NCBI RefSeq assembly: GCF_035918155.1
Contig: NZ_CP109328.1
Location: 1,116,001-1,180,000, forward strand
Origin: Streptomyces sp. NBC_01591
Lineage (GTDB): Bacteria > Actinomycetota > Actinomycetes > Streptomycetales > Streptomycetaceae
Reading direction: 5' to 3'
Length of the DNA: 64,000 nt
The notes beneath the pieces are model-generated. The model saw nothing but the letters and a program-made list of their open reading frames with translations. It was not told the origin of the DNA and made no database searches. Positions within the stretch are counted from its first letter, which is position 1; each line of letters starts with the position of its first letter. This document shows positions 8,079-17,165 of the stretch, piece by piece. Both the position numbers and the translations under genes were made by a program.

Positions 8079-9591
8079 CCTCTGAGCTTGATCTTTAAGG
8101 CTGCTGGTCGGCCCCGTCGCGTCTAGGCATTATCCGTTTTGCGCTGTTTCTTGCCGACTGGGTGGCGGGGTGCGGGTGTGGAGGTGCGGCCCTTGGGGCG
8201 GCCTGGGCCGGGGCGGGAGGCTTTTGGCGCGCGGGCTGGAGTGCCCACGGTCCGTCGGATGCGGGGATAGCCCCGTCGGACTCGGCCCGGGGTGAGCTGA
8301 TCCGGTGTCAGGGGTTTCTCCCAGGGCCGCCGGAGGTCCTCGGCCAGAGGCCGGATGAGACGGAGTTGCGCGTAGGCGGCGAGGATCAGCCACACCCACC
8401 GGTCGGCCTGTTCGGGGGTGCGCAAGCGGGGTCGGGTCAGGCCGAGCGTCTGCTTGAAGAAGCGGAAAGTGTGCTCGATGTCGAACCTTCGAAGGAAGAT
8501 CCGCCAGAGGCGGTCGACGTCGTGCGCGGTGGCGTCGGGGTCGCTGTGCCACAGCCATAGCGGCTTGGGGTCGCGATTGCCGGGCAGGTGCTCGACCGCC
8601 AGATGGACCAACGTTCCCTCGACGATGGGGAGTTCGCCTTCGTGGTCAGCCCAGGAGCCGCGCCGGTCCAGCCTGGGGTGCAGGCGGCCCCAGCAGCGGG
8701 CGAGGACTTGACCGAAGCGGTCGTGGACGCCGGCCGACTCCTGGACCGGCGCGGGATAGGTCGCGGCGTGGGCCAGGCGGAACTCCGCTCCATGCCGGGG
8801 CGGGCGCCCGGGGTTCGTCCCGCGGCGCTTGCCGGCTGGGGCGCGCATCACCCGGTCGGCGCGGATGCGTCCCAGTAGCCGCACCGGCTCCTCGCGCAGC
8901 AGCCAGGTCAGACGAACCAGGTCGTAGCCGGAGTCCAGGACGAACAGCACCGGCAAGTCCCCCGGGCGCCACTGCCCGGCCCGCTCCAGGCGGGCGACAA
9001 GGTCGCGGATCTGGGCGGCGGTGACCTCGGTGGGATCGTCCTCGGGCCCCAACCGCACCGCGTCCAGCGGCCCGGTCCACGAGGAGCGGCCCCCACCCAG
9101 GGCCGCCGCGACCTGGTAGGGCCAGCCCGGGATGGTCTGACGCACCCCGTCGCACCGGCACGGACGGTGGCAGTGCAGCCGCTCGGGCGAGCACTCGGCA
9201 TCCGGACGCGGCCACGGCGTGACATCCAACGCGATCGACAGCTGCCCGTCCGTCCCGCGCGGCAGCCGCAGACCGGCCAGCGCCATCCGAAGCCGGGACA
9301 CGTTGATGTGTCCCTGGGTCAGCGCGTCGTACATCGCTCCGTGCCCGCGCCGATGCACCCCCGACAGCGAGAGTTCCGGCAGGGACGTCACCGGCCCGTC
9401 TGCGCACAGCACCGCATCCATGAGCTCGAACAGAGCATCCGCCCGCAACGTCAGGCACTCGTACAGCTCACGGCGAAACCGGGACAACCTGGCCAGGGCC
9501 TCGACGCGCACGGCGCCGTCTTGCAGACTGTCCATCACGGCCTTTGGTTGATCAACGTGTCTCTTGGCGGAAACATATGATCAAGCAGAGG
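8079..9591 (-). mobile_element. NF041680-type insertion sequence
   Basis: About 1.5 kb with imperfect terminal repeats: CCTCTGAGCTTGATC at 8079-8093 and GATCAAGCAGAGG at 9579-9591 (inverted match apart from an AG insertion). It holds one transposase gene. No clear target duplication seen. Confidence 0.6.
8123..9535 (-). CDS. DDE transposase, NF041680-type
   Basis: About 470 aa, apparently complete. MDSLQDGAVRVEALARLSRFRRELYE is the conserved start of this Streptomyces transposase family. Family blocks include LSIALDVTPWPRPDAE (first Asp), VLFVLDSGYDLVRL (second Asp) and RRFDIEHTFRFFKQTLGL (Glu of the catalytic triad). The C-terminus is a basic, Pro-rich tail (RPGPGRPKGRT...KKQRKTDNA). Two Met codons start the frame; I use the second. 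Confidence 0.85.
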   Translation of the reverse strand: MDSLQDGAVRVEALARLSRFRRELYECLTLRADALFELMDAVLCADGPVTSLPELSLSGVHRRGHGAMYDALTQGHINVSRLRMALAGLRLPRGTDGQLSIALDVTPWPRPDAECSPERLHCHRPCRCDGVRQTIPGWPYQVAAALGGGRSSWTGPLDAVRLGPEDDPTEVTAAQIRDLVARLERAGQWRPGDLPVLFVLDSGYDLVRLTWLLREEPVRLLGRIRADRVMRAPAGKRRGTNPGRPPRHGAEFRLAHAATYPAPVQESAGVHDRFGQVLARCWGRLHPRLDRRGSWADHEGELPIVEGTLVHLAVEHLPGNRDPKPLWLWHSDPDATAHDVDRLWRIFLRRFDIEHTFRFFKQTLGLTRPRLRTPEQADRWVWLILAAYAQLRLIRPLAEDLRRPWEKPLTPDQLTPGRVRRGYPRIRRTVGTPARAPKASRPGPGRPKGRTSTPAPRHPVGKKQRKTDNA

Positions 9592-9615
9592 CCGCTCAGC
9601 TGTCAGGCGAACGAC

Positions 9616-9648
9616 AAACCCCACCAAGAAATGATCTTGGTGGGGTTT
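9616..9648. terminator. Perfect hairpin, probable terminator
   Basis: AAACCCCACCAAG, 7-nt loop, CTTGGTGGGGTTT: a 13-bp perfect stem with A/T ends on both sides, so it could work on either strand. It lies between the NF041680 IS and the HAD operon. Confidence 0.6.
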
Positions 9649-9676
9649 AAAGCCAAGCTGAGTGCAGAAGTGCAAT

Positions 9677-9703
9677 AAGGGGCGCCCGTGGGGGGCGCCC
9701 CTT
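9677..9703 (-). terminator. Terminator of the HAD/phosphoribosyltransferase operon
   Basis: AAGGGGCGCCC, loop GTGGG, GGGCGCCCCTT: 11-bp perfect stem, 22 bp beyond the HAD stop codon. It is well placed to end the five-gene operon. Confidence 0.65.
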
Positions 9704-9724
9704 CACTGTAGTGCGGCGGGTGGG

Positions 9725-10384
9725 TCACGCGCTGTCGGTTGGGGGCAGGTGGTTGAGCAGGGACGGCCCGATGCTGGCGGGTTCGGGCAGGAGGTGATCG
9801 GCCCCGGCGGCGTGCAGGGCGGCGGGAGGGTGCCAGCCCCAGACCGCTCCGAGTGCGACGACGCCGGCGGCGCGGGCCGCGGTCATGTCGGTGGGGCTGT
9901 CCCCTACGAACACCGCGCGTTCCGGTGGGATGTCGAGCCGGCTCAGGGCGAGATGCAGTCCGTCGGGAGCCGGTTTGGGCGGCGCGTCCTGCCGTGTGAC
10001 GACGACCTCCAGCAGTTTGGTCAGGGCTGGTGGCAGCAGCCACCGCAGCCGGTCGGGGTCCTGGACCGTGACGACGCCGACGGCCGTGCCCTGCGCGCGC
10101 AGGGCCAGCAGCCCGGCGAGAATCCCGGGGAACGGTTCGACGGGGAGGGTTGACGCCGCGCCGTCCCACCACCGGTCGCAGGCGTCGTCGGGATCGGCGA
10201 CGTCCAGGAGTGCCAGGACCTCGCAGCGGGGGCGGCGCAGGGCAGCAGGCGGAAGGTCATCCGGCATCACCCGGCGGCCGAGAGCACAGGTGGCGACCGC
10301 CGCGAGGGTGGAGCGCACTGCGGCGGCACTGTCCAGCAGCACTCCGTCCAGGTCGAACAGCGCCGCTTGGCGGGGCCCGGTCAC
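9725..10384 (-). CDS. HAD-superfamily hydrolase (phosphatase-like)
   Basis: 219 aa. HAD motifs in order: AALFDLDGVLLDS (motif I, DxDG nucleophile), VGVVTVQDPDRLR (motif II position, T), APPKPAPDGLHLAL (motif III Lys) and AVFVGDSPTDMTAARAAG (motif IV GDSxTD). It should be a Mg-dependent phosphatase for a small phosphorylated metabolite. GTG start at 10384 overlaps the phosphoribosyltransferase stop (GTGA), so it is translationally coupled. Last gene of a five-gene operon; the neighbours suggest a nucleotide or phosphosugar substrate (inference). Confidence 0.85.
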   Translation of the reverse strand: MTGPRQAALFDLDGVLLDSAAAVRSTLAAVATCALGRRVMPDDLPPAALRRPRCEVLALLDVADPDDACDRWWDGAASTLPVEPFPGILAGLLALRAQGTAVGVVTVQDPDRLRWLLPPALTKLLEVVVTRQDAPPKPAPDGLHLALSRLDIPPERAVFVGDSPTDMTAARAAGVVALGAVWGWHPPAALHAAGADHLLPEPASIGPSLLNHLPPTDSA

Positions 10385-10905
10385 CGGGCACCGTCCGGAT
10401 CTTGGACCAGGGCGCGCAGGACGATGTGGTGGTCGGCGAGCAGGGTGGCGGCGCCCGCGTCGCGGTCCAGGACGCACAGGGCCGTGCCGACCCGCGCGCC
10501 GCCCATCCGCAGCAGGCGGGCACTGCGCAGGAGACTTGTGCCGCTGCGGGCGGTGTCGTCCAGCAGGACCGTTTGCCGGCCGCTCAGCTCGGCGCCCTCG
10601 ATCTGCTGCCACGTGCCGTGTTCCTTGGGAGAGGGGCGAAGGAAGGCGGCGGGCAGACCGGTGTGCAGGGACACCGCCGTGACCAGCGGGATGCCGGCCA
10701 GCGCGGGACCCGCCAGGACCTCGGTGCCAGCGGGCAGCAGGCTGGCGAGCGCGGCTGCGGTCTCCGCCAGCAGCTCCGGGTCACCGGCCAGCCGGTACGG
10801 GTCGAAGTAGGTGTCCAGGGTGCCGCCTTCCGGCAGCCGGTAGGGGCCGGGCCGGTAGGCGACGCCCGCGATCTTCTCCGCGAAGGTGACGGCGGGCAAC
10901 GTCAT
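10381..10905 (-). CDS. Phosphoribosyltransferase (orotate-PRTase-like)
   Basis: 174 aa. RQTVLLDDTARSGTSLL is the PRPP-binding motif of type I phosphoribosyltransferases (usually VDDxxxTG[GT]S). VLAGPALAGIPLVTAVS corresponds to the nearby PPi-loop region of PyrE-type enzymes. There is an N-terminal PyrE-like stretch (VAYRPGPYRLPEGGTLDTYFDPYRLAGDP). ATG 10905 overlaps the LOG gene stop. In its operon it probably moves a phosphoribosyl group on or off a base other than orotate (inference), since pyrE normally sits elsewhere. Confidence 0.8.
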   Translation of the reverse strand: MTLPAVTFAEKIAGVAYRPGPYRLPEGGTLDTYFDPYRLAGDPELLAETAAALASLLPAGTEVLAGPALAGIPLVTAVSLHTGLPAAFLRPSPKEHGTWQQIEGAELSGRQTVLLDDTARSGTSLLRSARLLRMGGARVGTALCVLDRDAGAATLLADHHIVLRALVQDPDGAR

Positions 10906-11456
10906 CGCTTGCACCGCCCGGCATCGAGGGCCTTGAGATCCGCTTCGAGCGCCGCGGCGTCGGGCAGTTCCCGCAGGAAGCCCAGCGGCCGGATGGGGCT
11001 CTCGGTCAGCCATCCCCCGGCCCGCAGGAACGCACCCAGACGGCACGCGGTGGGCCCGAGCAGCCGCACGGGAAGGGAACGGATCGTGGTGGCGTAGTAC
11101 AGGGCGGCGGTGAGTTCGTGCAGCGTGCCGACCCCTCCGCCCATCGCGACGACCAGGTCGGCGTCGTCGAGATAGGCATGCAGCCGGGCGCCGATGGTCG
11201 GGGCGTACACGGTGGCGGTGACGTGGGGGTTGAGCGCTCCCCAGTCGGGGCGGCCGGCCAGCGTGATCGCGGTGACCGGTACTCCGTGGGGTGCGGCGCC
11301 GCGCGCGGCGGCCTCCATCAGTCCGTTGTAGCCGCCGTGCCGCAGGGCGTACCCGGCGCGGGCCAGTGCGGCGCCGGCAGCCTCCGCCAGCGGTTCCTCG
11401 CCGTCCGGCGGTACGACTCCGGCGAACAGGGCCGCGGTGAGGTCGGTGCTGTTCAT
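10902..11456 (-). CDS. LOG-family protein (lysine-decarboxylase-like Rossmann fold)
   Basis: 184 aa. LRHGGYNGLMEAAARGA and VVAMGGGVGTLHELTAAL match the GGxxGxM and PGGxGTxxE blocks of LOG/TIGR00725 proteins; the first position of PGG is Met here. LOG enzymes hydrolyse nucleoside 5'-monophosphates to free base plus ribose-5-phosphate. This fits with a phosphoribosyltransferase encoded immediately downstream. ATGA overlaps at both ends show translational coupling. Confidence 0.75.
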   Translation of the reverse strand: MNSTDLTAALFAGVVPPDGEEPLAEAAGAALARAGYALRHGGYNGLMEAAARGAAPHGVPVTAITLAGRPDWGALNPHVTATVYAPTIGARLHAYLDDADLVVAMGGGVGTLHELTAALYYATTIRSLPVRLLGPTACRLGAFLRAGGWLTESPIRPLGFLRELPDAAALEADLKALDAGRCKR

Positions 11457-12367
11457 ACGAGTCCTTCCTCGTGCTGCTGGTAGGAGCGGTATGCGGAGAT
11501 CTCGTCGGTCAGCGAGCCGGCGGCGTGCGGGGCGATCCGCTGCGCAAGGCGCACGATGCGGTCCAGTGCTTCATCGGCCTGCGCCACGGTGGGGACCGGC
11601 GGACTGGTCAGCGCCTGCGTCAGCTGGGCCAGACACTCCCGGCCGGTGGCGGTGCGGCCGACTTCGTCGGGCAGGTGGTACCAGCCGTGATGCCGGGAGT
11701 GCGGCACCAGCGCGGTGCGGATCACGTCCCGGCAGGTGGCGTTCAGGTCGTGCAGGAGGCCGTAGGCGATGTAGTGCTGGCCCCTGGCCAGGCGTTTGCG
11801 GAGCATCGCGTGCAGGACCATCGCCTGGACGAGGAGACTGCCGCAGTCCGCGGGTGCCTGTGCCGCGCGGGCGAGTTCCTGCGCCGTGCGCTGCCGGGTG
11901 CCGGCATCGGCGAGGCTGTCGGCGCCGGGGCCCTGCCACAGCAGGCGGGGGCCGATCCTGCGGCGCAGCGCCCCGACCGTGCTGGTCGGGCACAGGTACA
12001 GGTCGAGCTGGAGCAGGTGGCCGTCGTGCGGCAGCAGGTAGACGAACCCGGCGCCGCCGAGATCGCCGACGATGGTGTCCCGCCATCCGGGCAGCAGCGT
12101 GCCGAAGGTGGTGGACATCAGCGCGTCCAGGCTGTTCATCAGGTCGGGCAGTCGGCTGTCGTGGACGGCGACGACCAGGTCGACGTCGGAGAGCCGGTCC
12201 GCGGTGCCGGTGGCCAGCGAGCCGCGGACCAGGAGGTGGGTCACGGCCGTGGTGGCGGACAGGGCCTGGACCAGGTCGCCCAGGACGGCGAGTTGCGCCG
12301 GCCGGTGGGCGTGCGCGAGTTCCTCGATCGCGGGCAGCTCGCGCGGCGGGGATGCCGAGGTGGACAT
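11453..12367 (-). CDS. Nucleotidyltransferase-domain protein
   Basis: 304 aa. LLVRGSLATGTADRLSDVDLVVAV is a Pol-beta superfamily GSx(8-9)DxD motif, with GSLATG binding phosphates and SDVDLV holding two metal-binding Asp. The C-terminal half is helical (YIAYGLLHDLNATCRDVIRTAL), resembling the domain partner of MNT-like or aminoglycoside-nucleotidyltransferase-like proteins. Start ATG 12367 (MSTSASPPREL). It follows the hydroxylase by 40 bp and overlaps the LOG gene by ATGA. Could adenylylate the pathway intermediate or a protein; not determined. Confidence 0.75.
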   Translation of the reverse strand: MSTSASPPRELPAIEELAHAHRPAQLAVLGDLVQALSATTAVTHLLVRGSLATGTADRLSDVDLVVAVHDSRLPDLMNSLDALMSTTFGTLLPGWRDTIVGDLGGAGFVYLLPHDGHLLQLDLYLCPTSTVGALRRRIGPRLLWQGPGADSLADAGTRQRTAQELARAAQAPADCGSLLVQAMVLHAMLRKRLARGQHYIAYGLLHDLNATCRDVIRTALVPHSRHHGWYHLPDEVGRTATGRECLAQLTQALTSPPVPTVAQADEALDRIVRLAQRIAPHAAGSLTDEISAYRSYQQHEEGLV

Positions 12368-12407
12368 CAGTGTCCTGCCTTTCGGATGAAGAGGATCGGG
12401 GCTGGGG

Positions 12408-13277
12408 TCAGGGGCGGTCGAGCAGGTGCGCCTTCGCCTGGCGCCACCGGTGCGCATCGCTGTCCGCGCCGCGGCCCGTGTGGAGTTCGGCGATCAGGTC
12501 GTAGGCCCCGCCCTCCGGCAGGGCGTAGCTGTAGAAAGCGCGCAGCAGGGTCTGTTCCGCCGCGTCGGTGAAGCCGAGTTCGGCAAGCTGCCCGGCCCCG
12601 GACAGCAGTGCGGCCCGGTTCGCCCCGGTCATCTCCGGCAGGTCCGCCGCGTCCCCGTCACGCAGGCAGGGGCGGGCGGCCAGGGCCTGGTAGGCGTCGT
12701 TGGCGTACACGTCGGCGATCAGGTGGAGCCGGTCCGGGCCGGTCGTGTTGCATACGCCGTGTGCCTGCGAGGGCGTCAGCCGCCACAATGCGCCGGCTGC
12801 CATGTGGACCCTGGTCCCTGCGGTGACCAGAACTGCCGAAGGATTGGTGACGAGCGGGATGTGCAGACGGTGCCTGCCCATGTCTCGCAGTTCCGCGTAG
12901 TCGCGGTGCTCCCACAGGTAGGAGTGCGGTTCCAGGCGGGCCAGGCGCACGTACATGAAGTCCAGTCCCAGCCCGTCGAGGAACCGCGTGGTGGCGGGCA
13001 TGGCCTCCAGTAAGGAGGTGGGCCGGGGGCGGCCGTCGCCGATCACGACGTCGTGGGGGTCACCGGAGTGGTTCAGCAGCGACGTGGTCCACCAGCCGCC
13101 CGACTGGTACTCGCCGTACGCGACGACGCCGCGGGCGGGCGCTGCCAGCGCCTCGGCCCGCATCTGCTCGACCGTCAGCTCGTCCAGGTCGGCCAGCCGG
13201 GCGACCTGGGCAAGGACGTCCGCCCGCCCGGGGCCGGCCTGCGCCACCGGGGTGGCTGCGGGGAGTATGGTCACCAT
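12408..13277 (-). CDS. Aspartyl/asparaginyl beta-hydroxylase-domain dioxygenase
   Basis: 289 aa. LEPHSYLWEHRDYAELRDMGRHRLHIPLV carries the HxD Fe(II) ligands (EHRDY) and the Arg/His of the double-stranded beta-helix. LWRLTPSQAHGVCNTT supplies the distal His. Domain is the Asp_Arg_Hydrox fold: an Fe(II)/2-oxoglutarate oxygenase that hydroxylates an amino acid, peptide or protein residue. First gene of the operon, transcribed away from the TPR regulator at 13472. Combination with nucleotide-type enzymes is unusual. Confidence 0.8.
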   Translation of the reverse strand: MVTILPAATPVAQAGPGRADVLAQVARLADLDELTVEQMRAEALAAPARGVVAYGEYQSGGWWTTSLLNHSGDPHDVVIGDGRPRPTSLLEAMPATTRFLDGLGLDFMYVRLARLEPHSYLWEHRDYAELRDMGRHRLHIPLVTNPSAVLVTAGTRVHMAAGALWRLTPSQAHGVCNTTGPDRLHLIADVYANDAYQALAARPCLRDGDAADLPEMTGANRAALLSGAGQLAELGFTDAAEQTLLRAFYSYALPEGGAYDLIAELHTGRGADSDAHRWRQAKAHLLDRP

Positions 13278-13471
13278 CGGAATCCTCCTGACATCTTGTC
13301 GGACGCTGCCCTGCAGGGCAGCCGTGCAAGGACACCGCAGGCACGAACCGCCTCACAGACCGCTGGCGTTGCCGCCCGTTGCAGGCCGTTGCCGTTCACC
13401 TCCGGCGGCCTTCCCCCGCCCGCCGGAAGCCGGGAAACTGGTGGCGCCCGCGCCCGCGAAAAGGGATGGCC

Positions 13472-14838
13472 GTGACCACTGACGCCGCCGAACGCCACCC
13501 GCTTGCCTACCTCCTGGCCGTACGCGGCCAGAAGGCGCAGGCGTACCTGCTCCGGGTCGCCGAGCAGCACCAGCGCATGGGATACGGGCAGATGGCGTAC
13601 CGCCGGGAGAAGGCATCCCGCTGGATCAGGGGGGACTACGCGCCCAACTACCGCACCCAGCTCGCCATGGCCGCGCTCGAAGGCATCCCGCCCGAGGCGA
13701 TCCACGCCCACGGCTGGCCGGGCTGGCTCCTGTTGGCCCTGCCGGACCACACCCTCTTCACCCTCCCGTGGACGACCACGGGGGTGGTGCAGGCACTGGA
13801 GATCACAGGAGGTCCGGTGGACCGCAGGAAGTTTCTGATCACCACATCCGTCACCCTGGGCACCACCGTGGCGCAATGGTCCGCCGCCGCCCCCGCAGGA
13901 GCGGCCCCCACCACGGGCTGCCGGATCGGTGACGACGTCCCCGACCTCTTCGAACGCCGCCTTGAGGGCCTGCGCCGGCTCGACGACACCGTCGGCTCCG
14001 GCGACGTCTACGACGCGGCCCGCGCCGAACTCCGCCTGATCACCGCCACCCTCAAGAACGCCTCCTTCGGCGAAGGCGTCGAGCGCCGCCTGTTCGCCGC
14101 GGCGGCCGAAGCCTCCCGCTCCGCGGGCTGGACGGCCTACGACAGCGGGAAGACCGCCGCCGCCGAACGCCACTACGTCACCGCCCTGCGCGCCGCCGCC
14201 AGCGCCGACGACCCCGTGGTCGGAGCGAACACTCTCGCCTTCTGGGCCATCCAGCACTACTCCACCGGCAATCCCCGCGGCGCGGTCGACCTCATCGAGG
14301 CCGCCCTGTCAAAAGCACCAAGGACCGGCTCGCCCCGCCTGACCTCCATGCTCCACGCCCGCGCCTGCCGGGCCCACGCCCATGCCGGCGATGCCCGGGC
14401 CGCCGACCGGGCCGCCAACGCCGCCCTGGACGCCTACGAGCACGCCGGACCCATCGAGGACGATCTCTCCTGCGTCTACTGGTACAACCTCGGCGAGACC
14501 CACCAGCTCATCGGCAGCTCCGCCCTCAACCTGGGCAACCCCAAACGGGCCCTCGCCCACTTCCTGGAAGCCTCCACCGTCCACACCAACCAGGAGGCAT
14601 ACAACGGCGACGCCTTCCCCGCGGCCACGCCATCTACCTCGCCCGGCTCGCCGAGGCCCATCTCGGTCTCGGCGATGTCGATGCCGCCGTGGCCACCGCC
14701 CACGACGCCGTCGACCGGATGGGAGGCATCACCTCCGCCCGCAGCACCCACACCCTGGAAGACCTGCGCAGCAAACTCGCCCGCCGCCGCGGGATACCCG
14801 CCGTCGCCGAATTCCTGGACTACACCAACACCGAGTGA
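13472..14838 (+). pseudogene. TPR-containing regulator (XRE-like) with single-base frameshift
   Basis: About 455 aa when repaired. The N-terminus (YLLRVAEQHQRMGYGQMAYRREKASRWIRGDYAPN) is the degenerate HTH common in Streptomyces TPR regulators. After residue 130 come helical TPR-like repeats (RHYVTALRAAA..., LTSMLHARACRAHAHAGDARAADRAA, WYNLGETHQLIG). Frame is lost at a CCCC run (14617-14620); adding one C gives RGHAIYLARLAEAHLGLGD and a proper stop at 14838. GTG 13472 has AAAAGGG 7 nt upstream. It diverges from the hydroxylase operon and likely regulates it. The frameshift may be a sequencing error. Confidence 0.75.
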
Positions 14839-15045
14839 TCGCCCAACGGCCGGCCGCCAGGCACCCCTCCGGCCATGCTCAACCGTTCTCAAAGGCCATG
14901 CGGGGTTGTCCGATTGCGGGAGCGGCTGTCTACAACAACCTCGAATGCCCAGTGGTCTTCGGCGCCCGACGGCGGCAGGCTGCCGGGCGTGGCGAGCATC
15001 GGAGCGATCCGCGGCAACCTCATGACCATCCCGCTTCGCGCCTGC

Positions 15046-15993
15046 TCAGGACGCGCTGCGCTTCTTCGTGGTGGTCTTCTTCGCCGTGCGCTTCTTCGTG
15101 GCTGTGGTCTTCTTCGCGGTGGTCTTCCTGGCCGGGGCGGCCTTCTTCTTGGCCGCGGTCTTCTTGCGGGGCTGCATCGTGTGCACAGTGGCGTCCTGGC
15201 CGCCGTGCTCGCCGCGCGATTCCTTGGCTGCCTTGACTGAGGCGTTCAGGGCCGCCATAAGGTCGACGACCTTCCCGGATTCCCGTTCCTCGCCCTCGGC
15301 CGGCTCCGGGAGCTCCGTGCCTTCCGCCTTCGCCTCGATCAGTTCCTCCAGGGCGTCGCGGTACTCGTCCCGGAAGCCGGAGATGTCGTCGAGGGCCATG
15401 GTGTCGGTGAGCTGGACGGCCCGCTCGATCTCGTCGTCGTCCAGGTCGACGTCCTTCGGCTTGAGGGACTCGGGGCTGCGGATCTCGTCGGGCCATCGCA
15501 TCGCGTGCAGCACGATCGCGTCCTCGCGCACCCGGAGCAGCCCGAGCCTTTCGCGGTTGTGCCACGCGAATTTGGCGACGGCGACCTTGTCGGACCGCTC
15601 CAGCGCCTTGCGGAGCAACGTGTAGGGCTTGGCTGCGACTTGTCCGTCGATCGCGAGGTAGTAGCTGTCGCTGATCCGGATCGGGTCGATGCTGTCGGCA
15701 TCGACGAACGCCACAATCTCGATCGCCTTCGCGGTCGGCAGCGGCATCTCGTCGAGCTCTTCATCGGTGACCGCGACGAGTTGGTCCTTGGCGACCTCGT
15801 AGCCCTTGCCGATCTCCTCCTGCGGCACGACCTCGTCCTCGATCTCACAGACCTTGCGGGTTCGGACCCGGCCCATGTCCTCCAGATGGACCTGGTGGAA
15901 ATGAACCGAGCGGTCTTCGGTCGCGCTGACGACCTTGATCGGGATGGTAACCAGGCCAAAAGAAATGGCTCCGGTCCACAAGGGCCGCGGCAT
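15046..15993 (-). CDS. ku: Ku protein (non-homologous end joining)
   Basis: 315 aa, the usual length for actinobacterial Ku. Starts MPRPLWTGAISFGLVTIPIKV, the Ku signature, with GGAGG 6 nt upstream of ATG. Core beta-barrel continues through SVHFHQVHLEDMGRVRTRKV and EVVPQEEIGKGYEV; the dimer/DNA-ring segment DEIRSPESLKPKDVDLDDDE follows. The C-terminal tail from about residue 275 is almost only Lys, Ala, Thr and Arg (KKTAAKKKAAPARKTTAKKT), a DNA-binding extension known from actinobacteria. Ku binds broken DNA ends and recruits LigD; no ligD is visible here. Confidence 0.95.
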   Translation of the reverse strand: MPRPLWTGAISFGLVTIPIKVVSATEDRSVHFHQVHLEDMGRVRTRKVCEIEDEVVPQEEIGKGYEVAKDQLVAVTDEELDEMPLPTAKAIEIVAFVDADSIDPIRISDSYYLAIDGQVAAKPYTLLRKALERSDKVAVAKFAWHNRERLGLLRVREDAIVLHAMRWPDEIRSPESLKPKDVDLDDDEIERAVQLTDTMALDDISGFRDEYRDALEELIEAKAEGTELPEPAEGEERESGKVVDLMAALNASVKAAKESRGEHGGQDATVHTMQPRKKTAAKKKAAPARKTTAKKTTATKKRTAKKTTTKKRSAS

Positions 15994-16229
15994 ACGTACC
16001 TCCAGAACCCCCTGATCGCACTGCGCCGGGAAACGGTCGGAGCACCGGGGAAAGGCAGGAGTCGGGGGCGCGACCGGCCGCCAATACGATCCTTGCCTGA
16101 GGCGGACGTGATCGCATACGGAGCGGCCGGCTGCCTGGATCGGGTAGCCACCCGTGGCCGCCGGCAGCTGAGGCAGATGCCGGGTACGCCCAGCGGAACG
16201 GTACGAGTAGCGATGACAACCGGGCTTGG

Positions 16230-16421
16230 TCAGTCCGGCGGCCACGACTTCAGCACGCGCCCGTCGGCCGCTTCGTCGGCGAGGGTGACCCGGGCACCGT
16301 TTACGCTGCCGCGCTCGCCGATCCATCGCAGGTACTTCCGTTCGGCGGTTGGTAGGTCGGGCCACCAGCCGCGCATGATGGTCCGGGCTCCGATCGCCAG
16401 GGTCAGTCGATAGCGATCCAT
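16230..16421 (-). CDS. Small conserved hypothetical protein
   Basis: 63 aa (MDRYRLTLAIGARTIMRGWWPDLPTAERKYL...). Basic, with a Trp pair and an acidic-basic C-terminus; no recognised fold. It follows the 108-aa CxxC protein by 8 bp on the same strand and codon use is normal high-GC. The function is unknown. Confidence 0.55.
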   Translation of the reverse strand: MDRYRLTLAIGARTIMRGWWPDLPTAERKYLRWIGERGSVNGARVTLADEAADGRVLKSWPPD

Positions 16422-16426
16422 GATCG

Positions 16427-16753
16427 CTACACCCCGTCAGCGGCAGTCGTCAGGGTGACGCCCGCCGTTCGGGCCGCCTCCCGCAGCACGGCGAGCGGCT
16501 CCGCGAGGGGCGCCTGCGGGCCGCCGCGCGGGGTGGTGGCGACGAGGCAGGGAACGCAGCGGTCCACCCAGCGCCGGCCGTGCTCGGGCACTTCGACGAC
16601 CCCGGCCACGGTCGACGGCCGGCCACAGCGCACGCATGGATGCCTGCCATGGAGACGCTGGATGCCTGCGCTCCCGCACGGCGTCCATGGCGGGGCGGGA
16701 TCCAGGTCCGACGGGTCGATGGCGAGGGATCGCAGCAGGTCAGCGTTGATCAT
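16427..16753 (-). CDS. Small CxxC zinc-finger-like hypothetical protein
   Basis: 108 aa. Contains HPCVRCGRPS and RWVDRCVPCLVATTP, two CxxC pairs about 30 residues apart that could bind one zinc. The N-terminal MINADLLRSLAIDPSDLDPAPPWTPCG is acidic. It is the first of a two-gene unit with the 63-aa protein. No enzyme motif is visible. Confidence 0.55.
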   Translation of the reverse strand: MINADLLRSLAIDPSDLDPAPPWTPCGSAGIQRLHGRHPCVRCGRPSTVAGVVEVPEHGRRWVDRCVPCLVATTPRGGPQAPLAEPLAVLREAARTAGVTLTTAADGV

Positions 16754-16982
16754 GCTGTCCTCCTCGTCCGCTCAGTCCCACGGCGTAGAGTAGAACACAT
16801 ATACGATTTGCCGCCCGATCTGCCGCGTCTCCGCACCCTAGAAGTTACGTGGAATCAGCCGGGGTGATCATGTCCCTCGGTGCCCACGGACCGAGGGAAA
16901 GCGTGAGGATGACCCCGATAGAGAAGTGGCCGGTCTTTCGCCGTGGCTTCGTTCACTTTCAGCAGCAGCGTTTGTCCGGCAC

Positions 16983-17165
16983 TTTGGTGTCCTGTCTCAA
17001 CCAAGCCAGTCGATCCCGAGTTGCTGACCAGTGCGGACAAACTTCGTTGAGACGGGCGCCTTGGAACGGAGCCGCTCTCTCAAGGACGCCGACCTGCAGC
17101 GACTGGATTCGATGAGACGGATCGGCGGACAACTCGGTTCGTCGAGACAGGACATTTGGTGTCCT
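16983..17165. repeat. MITE-like element with inverted ends
   Basis: TGTCCTGTCTCAAC (16988 onward) is inverted at GTCGAGACAGGACA (ending 17154), bounding about 167 bp with no gene. TTTGGTGTCCT occurs just outside left (16983-16993) and again at 17155-17165. A further degenerate copy of the left end (GTGTCCTTTGTCATCCAAC) follows. Looks like IS ends without a transposase. Confidence 0.5.
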
